A stretch of DNA of 64,000 nucleotides from JAWLDA01 sp041686855 (GCA_041686855.1 JAWLDA010000004.1:248001-312000); one strand, 5' to 3'; positions 24,921 through 34,564 are shown, numbered from the stretch's first letter. Notes: generated by a model not told the origin, from the letters alone. Program-made: numbers and translations.

Positions 24921-26413
24921 CGGACGCCACGCACCAAACTGTCGAGGATGACGTTCAACTTGATGCGTGACTCTTCCAACTCACGGTCGGGCGCGGAACC
25001 GTCGACGATTCCACAGCCGGCGTAGAGGACGGCCTCTTCCGGAGTAATCAGGGCAGAACGAATGCCGACGGCCATCTCGCCACTCCCTTGCGGCGTCAAC
25101 CAGCCGATCGGACCCGCATACCACCCTCGAGAGACAGGTTCGTGCCGAGCGATGAGCGCGAGCGCTTTGTTCAACGGATAGCCGCCGACAGCCGGCGTCG
25201 GGTGGAGCGCTTCCACTAAGTCGACGATATGCGTCCGGCGCTTGAGGACGCCCTCCACCGGCGTGCAAAGGTGCTGTACGGTCGGGAATCGCAAAACGTC
25301 CGGCGTCTCGTCGGCGTCGATGGTGACGCACCATGGTCCGAGACGTTCGTTTAACCAGCGGCGTACTATTTCGTGTTCACGTCGATCTTTCGCGCTGTTC
25401 AACAATTCCGTGGCTAAGCGCTCATCCTCTCCGGGATGGGCGCCCCGGCGGGTCGATCCGGCCAACGCCACGGTACGCACGGACTCGCCGTCCACATCAA
25501 TGAGCCGCTCAGGCGTGGCCCCGACAAACGCGTCACCGCCGCGGACAACGGCGAAGATGTAACTCTCTTTATGTTCCTGTTCGAGTCGGTTGATGAGCCC
25601 CGAGAGATCACAAGGGCTAGGCATTGGGATCCGCACGTGCCGGGCGAGGACCGTCTTGTCGACGGTTCCGGCTCGGGCCGCCTGCGCCAGCTGCTCGACG
25701 GAGCCTGACCAAGCGGCGAGGTCGTGCTCGTGCTGCGAGAATGCTGTCTCACTCCACGCAACCTTGAAGTTAGACGAGCTAGACGCCACGGTGGACGCGA
25801 GCGGCCGAGGAGCCTCGCTTGCAGCAGAGACGAGGCGACTCAGGAGCCGGGTCCGTTCGGCGCCGAGGCGGTGAGCAACTTCACTCAGGGACGTTTTACC
25901 GTCAAGTGAGGCGGTCTGTGTGAGCCACGTTCCACCCCCGCTACGGACGAGCGTGAACTGGGGCAAGGTAAAGAGCGCGTCGGGAAACGCACGCCAAGGG
26001 AGTACCTTATCGGCGCCAACCGATGGCTGGGCCGCGTCGCCGGGGGCAAACGAGAAGCCTCCGTAAAGGAGTGGGCCGGCGATGCGAGCGTCGTCAGGCT
26101 CCTGGGCAGCACGATGAGTGATCTCGAGCTCCTGTAACTCTTTCCGCACCTGTGCGAAGCGTTCGGCGCCGGCCGCCGTAATGAGCCGTACGGTTCCGAT
26201 CGCCCCGACCTCAAACCGCCGCAAGGGGTCCGCCCAATAGAAACGATTCTCCCAAGTCGATTCTCCAAACAAGGCCAAGGGGTCGATCGCCGACACGCGG
26301 GTGGTGAGACTGACGTACCGTCGTCCCTTCTCGACTTCCTCAGAAGGGGCGGCCTGCTGAAGAAGATCGAGCCACATGGCTTCGTCCGTAGCCGCCGTGT
26401 GCACACCCCTCAT
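24917..26413 (-). CDS. menF: Isochorismate synthase
   Basis: MenF converts chorismate to isochorismate, the first committed menaquinone step. The 498-residue protein has a variable N-terminal half and a chorismate-binding C-terminal half with the motifs KTVLARHVRIPM, VGATPERLI, TVALAGSTRRG, HEIVRRWLNERL, HPTPAVGGYP and the closing LYAGCGIVDGSAPDRELEE. Absence of an anthranilate-type glutamine amidotransferase partner and the men context identify it. The ATG overlaps the tetR stop by 4 bases. Confidence 0.95.
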   Translation of the reverse strand: MRGVHTAATDEAMWLDLLQQAAPSEEVEKGRRYVSLTTRVSAIDPLALFGESTWENRFYWADPLRRFEVGAIGTVRLITAAGAERFAQVRKELQELEITHRAAQEPDDARIAGPLLYGGFSFAPGDAAQPSVGADKVLPWRAFPDALFTLPQFTLVRSGGGTWLTQTASLDGKTSLSEVAHRLGAERTRLLSRLVSAASEAPRPLASTVASSSSNFKVAWSETAFSQHEHDLAAWSGSVEQLAQAARAGTVDKTVLARHVRIPMPSPCDLSGLINRLEQEHKESYIFAVVRGGDAFVGATPERLIDVDGESVRTVALAGSTRRGAHPGEDERLATELLNSAKDRREHEIVRRWLNERLGPWCVTIDADETPDVLRFPTVQHLCTPVEGVLKRRTHIVDLVEALHPTPAVGGYPLNKALALIARHEPVSRGWYAGPIGWLTPQGSGEMAVGIRSALITPEEAVLYAGCGIVDGSAPDRELEESRIKLNVILDSLVRGVR

Positions 26414-27078
26414 GCGCGCTCACGCTCCTCTGGGGCCGGGGCCTGAACGCTGGCAAGGAGGAGGGCGCGCAACTGGGGCAGCGCCTCCTCGAGGTTCTCA
26501 GGCTGGCCGGTGTGCAACCAACGAAGGACGATCTCATTGATAGCTCCGAGCCACGCATAGGCCGCCAGTTCGGTATCGACGGGGGGGATAGCGCCCTCAT
26601 CGACGGCGCGGTCGAGGTGACGTTGAATCAATTGGGCAAACTCGGAATGCACGGCGAAGAGCTTCGCGTTGAAGGCGTGGCCCAAACCCGCGGCTTCGAT
26701 GAGGAGGATGCGGGCCAAGCGGCGGTGTTTGGCGAACTCATCGAGGAAGGTGCGCAACGCCGCGTCTACTTTGCGGAGCGCACCGCGCTCTGTCTCGATC
26801 GCGGCTTCGACTCGGCGGACAAGGTGCCCGTTCAATTTGTCGACGAGCGCCAAAAAGATCCCCTGTTTGCTGGGGAAGAAGTGGTAAAATGACCCCTTCG
26901 ATGTGCTGGAAGCCTGCACGATATCGTCGACGGCGGCCTGGTAGTATCCCTTATGCGCGAAGATATCCATGGCCGCCTCTAAAATGCGGGCGCGCGTCGA
27001 CGGTCGTTCCCGTCGGTCCCCGCCTTCGGTGTCGGCATGCTGAATCACCCGATCGGCGGATTCACTCGATGGGCTCAC
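26410..27078 (-). CDS. TetR-family transcriptional regulator within the men operon
   Basis: A 222-residue TetR/AcrR-type repressor. After about 25 residues the DNA-binding domain reads RARILEAAMDIFAHKGYYQA, then VDDIVQASSTSKGSFYHFF, the classic helix-turn-helix. The C-terminal half is a helical ligand and dimerisation domain. I chose GTG 27078, preceded by AGGGGG; longer readings extend into non-coding sequence. The stop overlaps the menF start by 4 bases, so regulator and menaquinone genes are translated from one message. Autoregulation of the operon is plausible, in response to an unknown ligand, possibly an acyl-CoA or quinone intermediate. Confidence 0.9.
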   Translation of the reverse strand: MSPSSESADRVIQHADTEGGDRRERPSTRARILEAAMDIFAHKGYYQAAVDDIVQASSTSKGSFYHFFPSKQGIFLALVDKLNGHLVRRVEAAIETERGALRKVDAALRTFLDEFAKHRRLARILLIEAAGLGHAFNAKLFAVHSEFAQLIQRHLDRAVDEGAIPPVDTELAAYAWLGAINEIVLRWLHTGQPENLEEALPQLRALLLASVQAPAPEERERA

Positions 27079-27139
27079 AGGAGGGCACCCCCTAAAATGA
27101 CTCGTCCGTGCAACACGACATGTCTGAGATGAAAATACT

Positions 27140-27157
27140 AGACCGACTCGTCGGTCT
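27140..27157. promoter_or_regulatory. Palindrome between menC and tetR
   Basis: AGACCGA and TCGGTCT form a perfect 7-bp inverted repeat around four bases. On the transcribed minus strand it is followed by AGTATTTT, so it could be the menC terminator. It could equally be an operator for the adjacent TetR-family regulator; a related sequence (GACTCGTCCG versus GACTCGTCGG) occurs at 27100-27109, nearer the tetR start. Confidence 0.5.
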
Positions 27158-27163
27158 CCTTCT

Positions 27164-28288
27164 TCAGAGCAAGGAATCTCGAGTGAGGGTGACGCTGCGG
27201 AGGGTATGTGCAGCGAGTCGTTTCTCGGAGAGGCGTACACCGATCCCTACACCCTCCGGAAGAGCGATACACCCCGGCGTCGCGAACTCAATGGGCGGAT
27301 CAACGAGGTCACGAGTGAGGTAGTGTTCCGGTGGGGAGAGGTCTGCCGGCAGGGTGAAATTGCTGAGTGATGCGATCGCCAGATTGTGAGCCCGTCCAAT
27401 CCCAGTCTCGAGCAGGCCGCCGCACCAAACGGGTACGTTGTGCGCTTGACACAAGTCGTGAATGCGCACGGCCGCCGTATGACCGCCTACACGGCCGACT
27501 TTGAGGTTGACGATGCGACAACTGCCCAGCTCGAGCGCGTGCCGGGCACTCTCGATGCTCGTGATGCTCTCATCGAGGCAGATCGGTGTGGCGAGACGGC
27601 GCTGCAGTTTGGCGTGGTCGAGCAGATCTTCCCAGTCCAAGGGTTGCTCGATCATCTCCACGCTGTATTCGTCGAGGGCTTGTAGGCGCTCGGCCTCAGC
27701 AAGGGTGTAGGCTGAATTGGCATCGAGCGCCAACGGAAAGTCGCCGAAGCGCCGTCGCAGGCGGTGCACCGGCTCGATATCCCATCCCGGTCTCACTTTG
27801 ATCTTCACGCGGCGGAAACCGGCTGCGAGGGCCGACTCGACGTGGCGACAGAGTGCGTCGATGTCGGTGGGTATGCCGATGACTGCGCCCGTCTCAATTT
27901 GGCCGCGCGTTTGGCCGAGGCAGACGGCGAGTGGCTGGGCGCATCGTTGCGCGAAAAGATCCCAAAGCGCCCCCTCCATTCCGGCTTTAGCGGTGTAGTT
28001 GCGGCGAATGCTCTCAAATGCTTCGGCGAGGTGACTCGGGTGCTCCCAGCGGGACTTGAGCGCGATGGGCGCGAGGTACTCAACGAGGAGATGCCACGCC
28101 GTTCCGACACTCTCTTCGGTGTAGAGGGGAGGAGAGATCGGCGCCGATTCACCCAAGCCGCGCTGGTTGTCGGTGTCCCATGCCTCCACGATGATGACAT
28201 GGCGTCGCTTGAGCGTGCCAAAACTGGTGACAAAGGGCGAGCGCAGAGGGAGTGAGACTTCTCGTAGTACAATGCGTTCGAGTCGCAA
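27164..28288 (-). CDS. menC: o-Succinylbenzoate synthase
   Basis: MenC is an enolase-superfamily enzyme that dehydrates SHCHC to o-succinylbenzoate. At 374 residues it matches the Bacillus-type (OSBS/N-acylamino acid racemase) subfamily. Motifs are LPLRSPFVTSFGTLKRRH, KIKVRPGWD with the first catalytic Lys, LDANSAYTLAEA and EQPLDWEDL carrying the metal ligands, LDESITSIE, and NLKVGRVGGH with the second catalytic Lys. It begins at TTG 28288, divergent from the DUF420 gene. It is separated from the rest of the men genes by the palindrome at 27140-27157. Confidence 0.95.
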   Translation of the reverse strand: MRLERIVLREVSLPLRSPFVTSFGTLKRRHVIIVEAWDTDNQRGLGESAPISPPLYTEESVGTAWHLLVEYLAPIALKSRWEHPSHLAEAFESIRRNYTAKAGMEGALWDLFAQRCAQPLAVCLGQTRGQIETGAVIGIPTDIDALCRHVESALAAGFRRVKIKVRPGWDIEPVHRLRRRFGDFPLALDANSAYTLAEAERLQALDEYSVEMIEQPLDWEDLLDHAKLQRRLATPICLDESITSIESARHALELGSCRIVNLKVGRVGGHTAAVRIHDLCQAHNVPVWCGGLLETGIGRAHNLAIASLSNFTLPADLSPPEHYLTRDLVDPPIEFATPGCIALPEGVGIGVRLSEKRLAAHTLRSVTLTRDSLL

Positions 28289-28339
28289 AGGATTATCTCA
28301 TCGCCTTTCGAATTGAATGCCGAAAGGAGCCCAACGTCC

Positions 28340-28762
28340 ATGCAATCGATTTTAGCGAGTCTGCCAACCCTCAACGCCATCCTCAACTCAATCGCTGCCG
28401 TTCTGCTCGTCCTCGGTTTCGCCGCGATCAAGGCAGGTGACCGCTCGCGGCACCGCCGCTATATGCTCTCGACGGCGGTCGTCTCAGGGATCTTCCTCGT
28501 CTCATACGTCATCAAAACGATCTATCACGGCACCACGCTCTATGGAGGCACAGGGCTGAGCCGGGTGGTCTATTTGAGCGTGCTATTTTCCCACCTCACC
28601 TTGGCCATCGGACTGGTGCCGCTCGCCGCCGTGACGTTGATCCGAGGGTTACAAGCACGATTCGATCGCCACCGCGCCATCGCCCGATGGACACTGCCGA
28701 TTTGGCTCTACGTCTCGGTCACCGGCGTCCTTGTCTACCTCATGCTGAGGCCGTGGTATTAG
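28340..28762 (+). CDS. DUF420 membrane protein (CtaM/YozB-like)
   Basis: A 140-residue protein with four transmembrane segments and the DUF420 pattern: LPTLNAILNSIAAVLLVLGF, HRRYMLSTAVVSGIFLVSYV, and a second-half segment FSHLTLAIGLVPLAAVTL followed by HRAIARWTLPIWLYVSVTGV. The conserved His residues in these helices are seen. Family members such as YozB/CtaM assist cytochrome oxidase maturation in Bacillales. ATG 28340 follows AAGGAGC at 9 bases. Its stop lies inside the convergent protease gene (23-base overlap). It implies aerobic respiration, in keeping with the adjacent menaquinone genes. Confidence 0.85.
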   Translation: MQSILASLPTLNAILNSIAAVLLVLGFAAIKAGDRSRHRRYMLSTAVVSGIFLVSYVIKTIYHGTTLYGGTGLSRVVYLSVLFSHLTLAIGLVPLAAVTLIRGLQARFDRHRAIARWTLPIWLYVSVTGVLVYLMLRPWY

Positions 28763-31169
28763 AGTCGGATGTCTTGCCGCCCTGCGTCGATCGATTAAAG
28801 GTTTTCAGCCGCACCGCCATTCGCATGAGGCTCTCGCCCACTTGATGCATGACCGAGCCGGCGGGGTACGTTCCGTCGGCGTCGCGCGTGCCGACGTCAA
28901 GGCCCGTCAAGAGAGAAAGGGCCTCCTCGACCCGCTCGACGGTGTAAACGTGAAACTCTCCGGCTCTGGCGGCTTCGACGATATCCTCGCGCAGCATCAA
29001 GTTCTTCGCGTTGCTGTGGGGGATGATCACCCCTTGCTCACCTGTAAGACCGCGAGTCTTGCACACATCGTAAAAGCCTTCGATCTTTTCATTGACGCCG
29101 CCGATGGCTTGGACGTTCCCCTTTTGGTCAATGGAGCCGGTGATGGCGATCTCTTGGCGAATGGGCGCCTCGGCCAGACTTGAGAGTATCGCGCACAGTT
29201 CGGCGCAGGAGGCGCTGTCGCCGTCGACACCAGAGTAGCTCTGCTCAAAGACGAGGCGGGCCGACAGGGAGAGGGGTATCTCTTGCCCGAAGTGTTCGTA
29301 CAAGTACCCCGACAAGATCATGACGCCCTTGCTGTGCAACGGCCCACCCAACTTCACCTGGCGCTCGATGTCGACGATACCCCCTTGGCCAAGTGAAACC
29401 GTGCATGTGATGCGACTGGGGCGGCCAAAGGTGTAATCCCCCACGGAGAGGACGGTGAGGCCGTTAACCTGGCCAACCATACGACCCGTGGTGGGAATGA
29501 CGAAGGTCTCCTCGTGGATCGTCTCCTGGATACGGTCTTCAATCAAGTTGAGTCGATGACGCCGTTCACTCAGGGCACGGGTCACGTGTTCGGCGCTGAC
29601 CGATTCTGCGTTCTCGTGGCGCGCCCAGTACGAAGCCTCACGCAGGACGTCGGCAATCAGGGAGAATTTGGTCGACAGGCGCTCTTGATGCTCGGCGATC
29701 CGTGAACCGTGCTCGATGATCTTTGCCACGGCGCTCGAGTCCAAATTACACAAAGACTCACTCGCGCACAGCCGTCCGACCAGCCCGACGTACGCATCAA
29801 CGCCGACGCTCGTGCGCGGCATACTCGTATCAAACTCGGCTTTCACCTTGAAGAGCTCTGCGAACTCGGGATCATGGGCGTAGAGAAGCGCGTACATGTT
29901 TGGAGTGCCCATGAGGACGACTTTAATCCTAAAGGGAATCGGCAGGGGGCGCAGACTCTTGGTCGTCGGAACACCGGCCCGGTCGAGAGGCTCCTCGAGC
30001 TCAATCTCGTGCTCCCGCAGAGCGCGTTTGAGCGCGTCCCAACTGAGAGGATTCTTGAGGAGCTCGTCCGCATTTAGGACGAGGAAGCCTCCGGCGGCCG
30101 TGTGGAGCGTCCCGCCCTTGATCAGCGAAAAGTCAGTGTACAAGGTGCCCATGTGAGCCTCTCGCTCGATGCGTCCAAAGAGGTGAAAGTACGAAGGGTT
30201 CGACTCAAAGATAACGGGGGCGCCTTCAAGGCCGCCGTTGTCAACGATTACGTTCACGCCGTATCGGCGCTCGAGCGAGGGTGCGGGACGGCCGGTCGAG
30301 GGGGCTTCGTCGCTTTCAGGCTCACTGGGTCTGAGAAAGGCAGCTCCGTTCGCCACGACGTCTGCTTCGACGGCCTTGAGGTGTTGCACCACTTCGGGCA
30401 GGCTCGCATACTTTTCACGCAAGTCTTCGAGGATGCCGCCGACTGCGAAGCGCGTCACCTCGCTGTTGAGTTGGCGTACGCGCTCCATCATGGCCGTCTC
30501 GGCGCGGCGAATCTCCTTCATGGCTTCACCCAGGAGTTGTTCGAGATCGCCGCTTACGCGACGCAGTCGTTCTTTCTCCTCAGGGGTGAGCGCGGCCATC
30601 GCAGCCTCATCGGCGATCTGGCCGTTGATGAGCGGTACAAGAAAGAGCCCCATTTGCGTCGTGCGCAATGCGAAGCCGGCATGAGTCGCGGCCTCTTCGA
30701 CTTGCGAGAGACGCTTGAGGCGCTCCTGGTCGAATTGGCCTTTAAGGGCCGTGCGACGTTTGGAGTACTCGTCGCTTTCAAACGCTTGCTTGATCTGCTC
30801 ACGCGCGGTCTGTACAAACCGTTCCATATCGGCGCGAAAGGCGCGGCCTTGGCCGGGCGGGAGCGAGAGCGCTCTGGGGCGGTACGAATCTATAAAGTTA
30901 TACACGTAACACCAGTCGTTTGGCGTGGGCTGTGTTTTAGCAAATCCTTCGATAAACGTCTGTATTGCTGTATTCTTACCGGTACCAGCTGGTCCCGAGA
31001 CAAAGACGTTGAAACCTTTCTCGTCGATTCCCAGACCGAAGTGGAGAGCGCGTACCGCGCGCTCTTGGCCGACGATACTCTCTAAGGGTTTCACATCAGC
31101 GGTTGTCTCGAAGTGCAGCTCAGCAGGGTCCGTGACTCGGCGAAGTTGCTCGGCGGCAAGTTTAGGCAA
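28740..31169 (-). CDS. Lon-family ATP-dependent protease (LonB-like, AAA_32 type)
   Basis: An 809-residue protein with an N-terminal AAA+ domain carrying Walker A GPAGTGKN at residues 59-66, a long helical insertion (about 140-260), a lid region with GGFLVLNADELL and the sensor-like VVLMGTPNMYALL, and a C-terminal Lon protease domain. The catalytic dyad is visible as Ser652 in DGDSASCAE and Lys695 in GGVNEKIEGF. It lacks the LAN substrate domain of classical Lon and matches the LonB-like/YcbZ class whose roles in bacteria are poorly known. TTG 31169 has GAGGATGA upstream. Confidence 0.9.
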   Translation of the reverse strand: MPKLAAEQLRRVTDPAELHFETTADVKPLESIVGQERAVRALHFGLGIDEKGFNVFVSGPAGTGKNTAIQTFIEGFAKTQPTPNDWCYVYNFIDSYRPRALSLPPGQGRAFRADMERFVQTAREQIKQAFESDEYSKRRTALKGQFDQERLKRLSQVEEAATHAGFALRTTQMGLFLVPLINGQIADEAAMAALTPEEKERLRRVSGDLEQLLGEAMKEIRRAETAMMERVRQLNSEVTRFAVGGILEDLREKYASLPEVVQHLKAVEADVVANGAAFLRPSEPESDEAPSTGRPAPSLERRYGVNVIVDNGGLEGAPVIFESNPSYFHLFGRIEREAHMGTLYTDFSLIKGGTLHTAAGGFLVLNADELLKNPLSWDALKRALREHEIELEEPLDRAGVPTTKSLRPLPIPFRIKVVLMGTPNMYALLYAHDPEFAELFKVKAEFDTSMPRTSVGVDAYVGLVGRLCASESLCNLDSSAVAKIIEHGSRIAEHQERLSTKFSLIADVLREASYWARHENAESVSAEHVTRALSERRHRLNLIEDRIQETIHEETFVIPTTGRMVGQVNGLTVLSVGDYTFGRPSRITCTVSLGQGGIVDIERQVKLGGPLHSKGVMILSGYLYEHFGQEIPLSLSARLVFEQSYSGVDGDSASCAELCAILSSLAEAPIRQEIAITGSIDQKGNVQAIGGVNEKIEGFYDVCKTRGLTGEQGVIIPHSNAKNLMLREDIVEAARAGEFHVYTVERVEEALSLLTGLDVGTRDADGTYPAGSVMHQVGESLMRMAVRLKTFNRSTQGGKTSDSNTTASA

Positions 31170-31226
31170 CGCAGATCATCCTCACGTGACTCGTGATTAC
31201 AGGCAAGACAAGAGCAAGCAGGTGCC

Positions 31227-32024
31227 TTAGTGTTGAAGGATTTGCGACAGGAACGCCTTTGTCCTCTCTTCGATTGGGTTGTTGAAGAACTGGTCGGGTG
31301 GGGCCTCCTCTACAATGACACCCTGATCAAAGAAGATGATCTTATCGGCAACTTCTTTGGCGAAGCCCATCTCATGCGTCACCACGAGCATCGTCATGCC
31401 TGAGCCGGCGAGCTCCCGCATGACATCGAGCACCTCCTTGATCATCTCGGGGTCGAGTGCCGATGTGGGCTCGTCAAAGAGCATGATCTTGGGCTGCATG
31501 GCGAGAGCGCGTGCAATAGCGACGCGCTGTTGCTGACCGCCGGATAGCTGGCCGGGATATTTAAGGGCCTGCTCAGGGATGCCCACGCGCTCCAGGAGTG
31601 TAAGAGCCAACTCCTCTGCCTCGGACTTTCTCATTTTACGCACCCAGATGGGGCCGAGGGTGACATTTTGCAAGACGGTCAGATGGGGGAAGAGGTTAAA
31701 CTGCTGAAAGACCATACCCGTCTCCCGTCGCACCGCCTCAATGTTTTTGAGATCGCGGCTAAGCTCAATGCCGTCGACGGTGATGCGACCGCGCTGGTGC
31801 TCCTCCAGTCGATTGATGGTTCGAATAAACGTCGACTTCCCCGAACCGGAGGGGCCACAGATCACCACCTTTTCACCGCGCCCTATCCGAGTCGAGACTC
31901 CACGCAGCACATGAAAGTCGCCAAACCACTTATGAACGTCCTCGCACACGACTGCATCGTCGTGCCCGGGCGCATCCTCTCGTACACGTGCTTCGTTCAC
32001 TCCCGACATATCATCGTGAGCCAC
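31227..32024 (-). CDS. Amino-acid ABC transporter ATP-binding protein (AapP/GlnQ-like)
   Basis: A 265-residue ABC ATPase powering polar amino-acid import. It carries Walker A GPSGSGKST, Q-loop QQFNLFPHLTVLQN, signature LSGGQQQRVAIARAL, Walker B IMLFDEPTSALDPE and the switch VTHEMGFA. GTG 32024 was chosen because GGAG lies 9 bases upstream; ATG 32033 would directly abut that site. It is the last gene of the substrate-binding protein, two permeases and ATPase set. The gene order J-Q-M-P equals that of general L-amino-acid (Aap) transporters. Confidence 0.94.
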   Translation of the reverse strand: MAHDDMSGVNEARVREDAPGHDDAVVCEDVHKWFGDFHVLRGVSTRIGRGEKVVICGPSGSGKSTFIRTINRLEEHQRGRITVDGIELSRDLKNIEAVRRETGMVFQQFNLFPHLTVLQNVTLGPIWVRKMRKSEAEELALTLLERVGIPEQALKYPGQLSGGQQQRVAIARALAMQPKIMLFDEPTSALDPEMIKEVLDVMRELAGSGMTMLVVTHEMGFAKEVADKIIFFDQGVIVEEAPPDQFFNNPIEERTKAFLSQILQH

Positions 32025-32086
32025 GGGCCTCATCTCCTTTAGCTTGACAATGTTTGTGTTTTCTCTGATCGCTCTTTTGCGATGCT

Positions 32087-33283
32087 TTACGAGTGATTGA
32101 CGCCGAGCGCTCGTTCGAGGCGTCGACTGGACTTGGAGAGTGAGAAGCTAAAGAGCCAGTACATAAAGGCGGCAAACAGGTACACCTCCGCCTGCAAGCC
32201 GAGCCAGTCGGGATTTGCCATCACGCTGCGGGCGACGCCTAGGAGGTCGAGCAGCCCGATAATCGCAACCAGGCTGGTATCTTTAAAGAGACTGATAAAT
32301 TGTCCGACAATCGATGGGATTACCGAACGAATGGCCTGAGGAAGAACGACGAAGAGCATTGTCAATGAGGCATTCATCCCCAACGCGTGCGCGGCCTCGA
32401 CCTGACCCTGGGGCACCCCCTGAAGACCGCCGCGGATGTTTTCGGCCATATAAGCGCTGGTGAAGAGTGTTAGGCCGATCATCGCGCGCACGACCTTGTC
32501 GATCCGCACATCAGGCATGAAGATGGGCACCATCAAATGGGCCATGAAGAGGATCGTGACTAAGGGCATCCCGCGCACGACTTCGATAAAGCACGTACAC
32601 ACGATCGAGACCGCCCTCAAGGTGCTGCGTCTGCCCAAAGCGAGGAGGAGGCCGATGGGAAACGACGCGAGGATTCCTACGATAGCCAACAGGAGCGTGA
32701 GCGTGAACCCGCCCCAAGCCGTCGTCTCCACACGCGGCAGGAGTTGACTTGAATGCGCGCCCCACATCAGAAGCATGGTGCCTGGGATCGATAGGAACCA
32801 CGCACCGACGATCCATGGGCGTAAGGCCGTCCGATTTCGACTTGCCCCGTAAGTGAGCCATAAGAGGGCGACGCCACCGAGAATGAGGCCTCGATTTGCA
32901 ACGGAGAAGGGGAGAGCGGCCAGTACGAGTCCAGCGATACTGCTGCGAAGGAGTAAGGCGTGACTCTTGCCGCCGAATGCGCCGGCGCTCAGCCCCGTCA
33001 TTCCGATAACGGAAAATAGCACAGCCCAAATTCGCCACAGTTCGGATGACGGATACGTCCCCGCCAAAAAGACGCGCAGATTTTGGGGGATAACCGCCCA
33101 GTTCGCCCGGAAGATTGCCCAACCGAGTGTGCCGCTGAGGACAACGTAGATCACCCAGAGGCAAAGGAGGGTGAGTACGGTGTTGTACCACGTGCTGAAA
33201 AGGTTTGTATGCGCCCACCGGAGCGCCCGGCGCAAGGGGGATGCAGTGTGCGACCCCGGAGGTTGAACCGCTGTCTGTGCCAT
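32087..33283 (-). CDS. Amino-acid ABC transporter permease (AapM-like)
   Basis: A 398-residue permease, much longer than the usual 220-residue HisM/GlnP type. Extra transmembrane segments occupy the first 190 residues. The canonical transport domain follows, with EVVRGMPLVTILF, AYMAENIRGGLQGVPQGQVEAAHALGM (EAA motif) and KDTSLVAIIGLLDLL. The long form is characteristic of the AapM subunit of general L-amino-acid transporters. It pairs with the AapQ-like protein encoded just upstream. Confidence 0.92.
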   Translation of the reverse strand: MAQTAVQPPGSHTASPLRRALRWAHTNLFSTWYNTVLTLLCLWVIYVVLSGTLGWAIFRANWAVIPQNLRVFLAGTYPSSELWRIWAVLFSVIGMTGLSAGAFGGKSHALLLRSSIAGLVLAALPFSVANRGLILGGVALLWLTYGASRNRTALRPWIVGAWFLSIPGTMLLMWGAHSSQLLPRVETTAWGGFTLTLLLAIVGILASFPIGLLLALGRRSTLRAVSIVCTCFIEVVRGMPLVTILFMAHLMVPIFMPDVRIDKVVRAMIGLTLFTSAYMAENIRGGLQGVPQGQVEAAHALGMNASLTMLFVVLPQAIRSVIPSIVGQFISLFKDTSLVAIIGLLDLLGVARSVMANPDWLGLQAEVYLFAAFMYWLFSFSLSKSSRRLERALGVNHS

Positions 33284-33325
33284 GCTGCTTCATCACCCGC
33301 CTCGTGTTAAGGGAAGTCGACGCGC

Positions 33326-34531
33326 TCAACGTTCGACGAAACGAATTCGCCGGTTGTACCAGTTCATCACGATCGATGTGAGGAGGCCGAAGCCGAGGTA
33401 GCAGGCCATGATTAAGGCGAAGACGGGGAGCGTCTGGCCCGTTTGATTCATGGTGGTCGTCCCGATATTAAAGAGCTCCGGGTAACCGATGGCCACCGCC
33501 AAGCTCGAATTCTTCGCCAAGTTTAGATACTGGCTTGTCATTGGAGGCACGATGACCCGCAATGCCTGGGGGAGCACGATCATGTACATCACTTGCCAGG
33601 GCCGCAATCCCAGTGCAAGCGCGGCCTCACGCTGACCCTTCTCCACCGATTGAATGCCGCCTCGAACCACTTCCGCAATGAACGCCCCAGTGTACACCGA
33701 CAAACCCAGGAGGAGTCCCGTAAACTCCGGTGAGAGAGGGAGGCCGCCGGAGAAATTGAAGCGACCAAGGATCGGAAGATCAAGAGCGATCGGCTGTGCA
33801 GGCAAGGCCAGCCACCCGATCGTCGCGACAGCGACCCACACGCCTGTAGCGGTCAGTGAGGGGAATCCGGGCCGATCCTCTCTGCGCAGGTGACGACGGT
33901 GGACGATGTAAACAATGATCGAGAGGAGGAGGCCTGCGGCAGCAATCCATATCCATGCCGTCATACCCTCTGATGCGACGGGGCGGGCCACGTAGAGGCC
34001 GCGTTGGCTGAGGAAGGCGTAGTCGTAAAGGTTGACGGCTTGACGCACCGGCGGCAACTTGAGGATGACGGCTCCGTACCAAAAGAGGAGCTGCAAGAGT
34101 AAGGGGACGTTGCGAAAGAGCTCGACGTATGCACGGGCGAGGTTGCGCAACAACCAATTGGACGAGAGACGAGCAATGCCGGCGAGCGTTCCGATGAGGG
34201 TGGCGCACAGGATGCCCACGATCGAGACGCGCAGGGTGTTGACGATCCCCACAAAGAACGCCCGTCCGTACGAGTCGCTCGGTTGGTACTCGATCCCTTC
34301 GGAGATGCCAAAGCCGGCTTCCATCCGTAAAAAGTCAAAGCCGAATCCAAGGCCGAGCTGTTCGAGGCCGCGGCGGGCATTGCCGAAAAAGTAGGCAAGC
34401 GCCCAAACGACGGCGCCGACAAAGAGGAGTTGGAGAATGATACGAATGGCGCGCTCGTCTCGCCATAGCGGAATGGATCGCGACGGCGTAGCCTTCATAT
34501 GTCGTTGGGGTGCGGGAGTCGGAGGAGACAC
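33326..34531 (-). CDS. Amino-acid ABC transporter permease (AapQ-like)
   Basis: A 401-residue permease with an extended AapQ-like layout: an N-terminal TM segment, a loop with the AapQ-typical GFDFLRMEAGFGISEGI, the segment YVELFRNVPLLLQLLFWY, an insertion of two TM segments, and the C-terminal EAA loop EVVRGGIQSVEKGQREAALALGL followed by KNSSLAVAIGYPELF. GTG 34531 begins the protein after AGGGCGG. It is downstream of the binding-protein gene and two hairpins that probably lower its transcript level relative to that gene. Confidence 0.92.
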   Translation of the reverse strand: MSPPTPAPQRHMKATPSRSIPLWRDERAIRIILQLLFVGAVVWALAYFFGNARRGLEQLGLGFGFDFLRMEAGFGISEGIEYQPSDSYGRAFFVGIVNTLRVSIVGILCATLIGTLAGIARLSSNWLLRNLARAYVELFRNVPLLLQLLFWYGAVILKLPPVRQAVNLYDYAFLSQRGLYVARPVASEGMTAWIWIAAAGLLLSIIVYIVHRRHLRREDRPGFPSLTATGVWVAVATIGWLALPAQPIALDLPILGRFNFSGGLPLSPEFTGLLLGLSVYTGAFIAEVVRGGIQSVEKGQREAALALGLRPWQVMYMIVLPQALRVIVPPMTSQYLNLAKNSSLAVAIGYPELFNIGTTTMNQTGQTLPVFALIMACYLGFGLLTSIVMNWYNRRIRFVER

Positions 34532-34564
34532 TCGTTCACCGCCCTTAGTCGCTTAGATGCCAAA

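Noticed and set aside
28300..28339. Longer start for the DUF420 protein at ATG 28313 region
   Set aside because: ATG 28340 has AAGGAGC at ideal spacing; the extension is not membrane-like.
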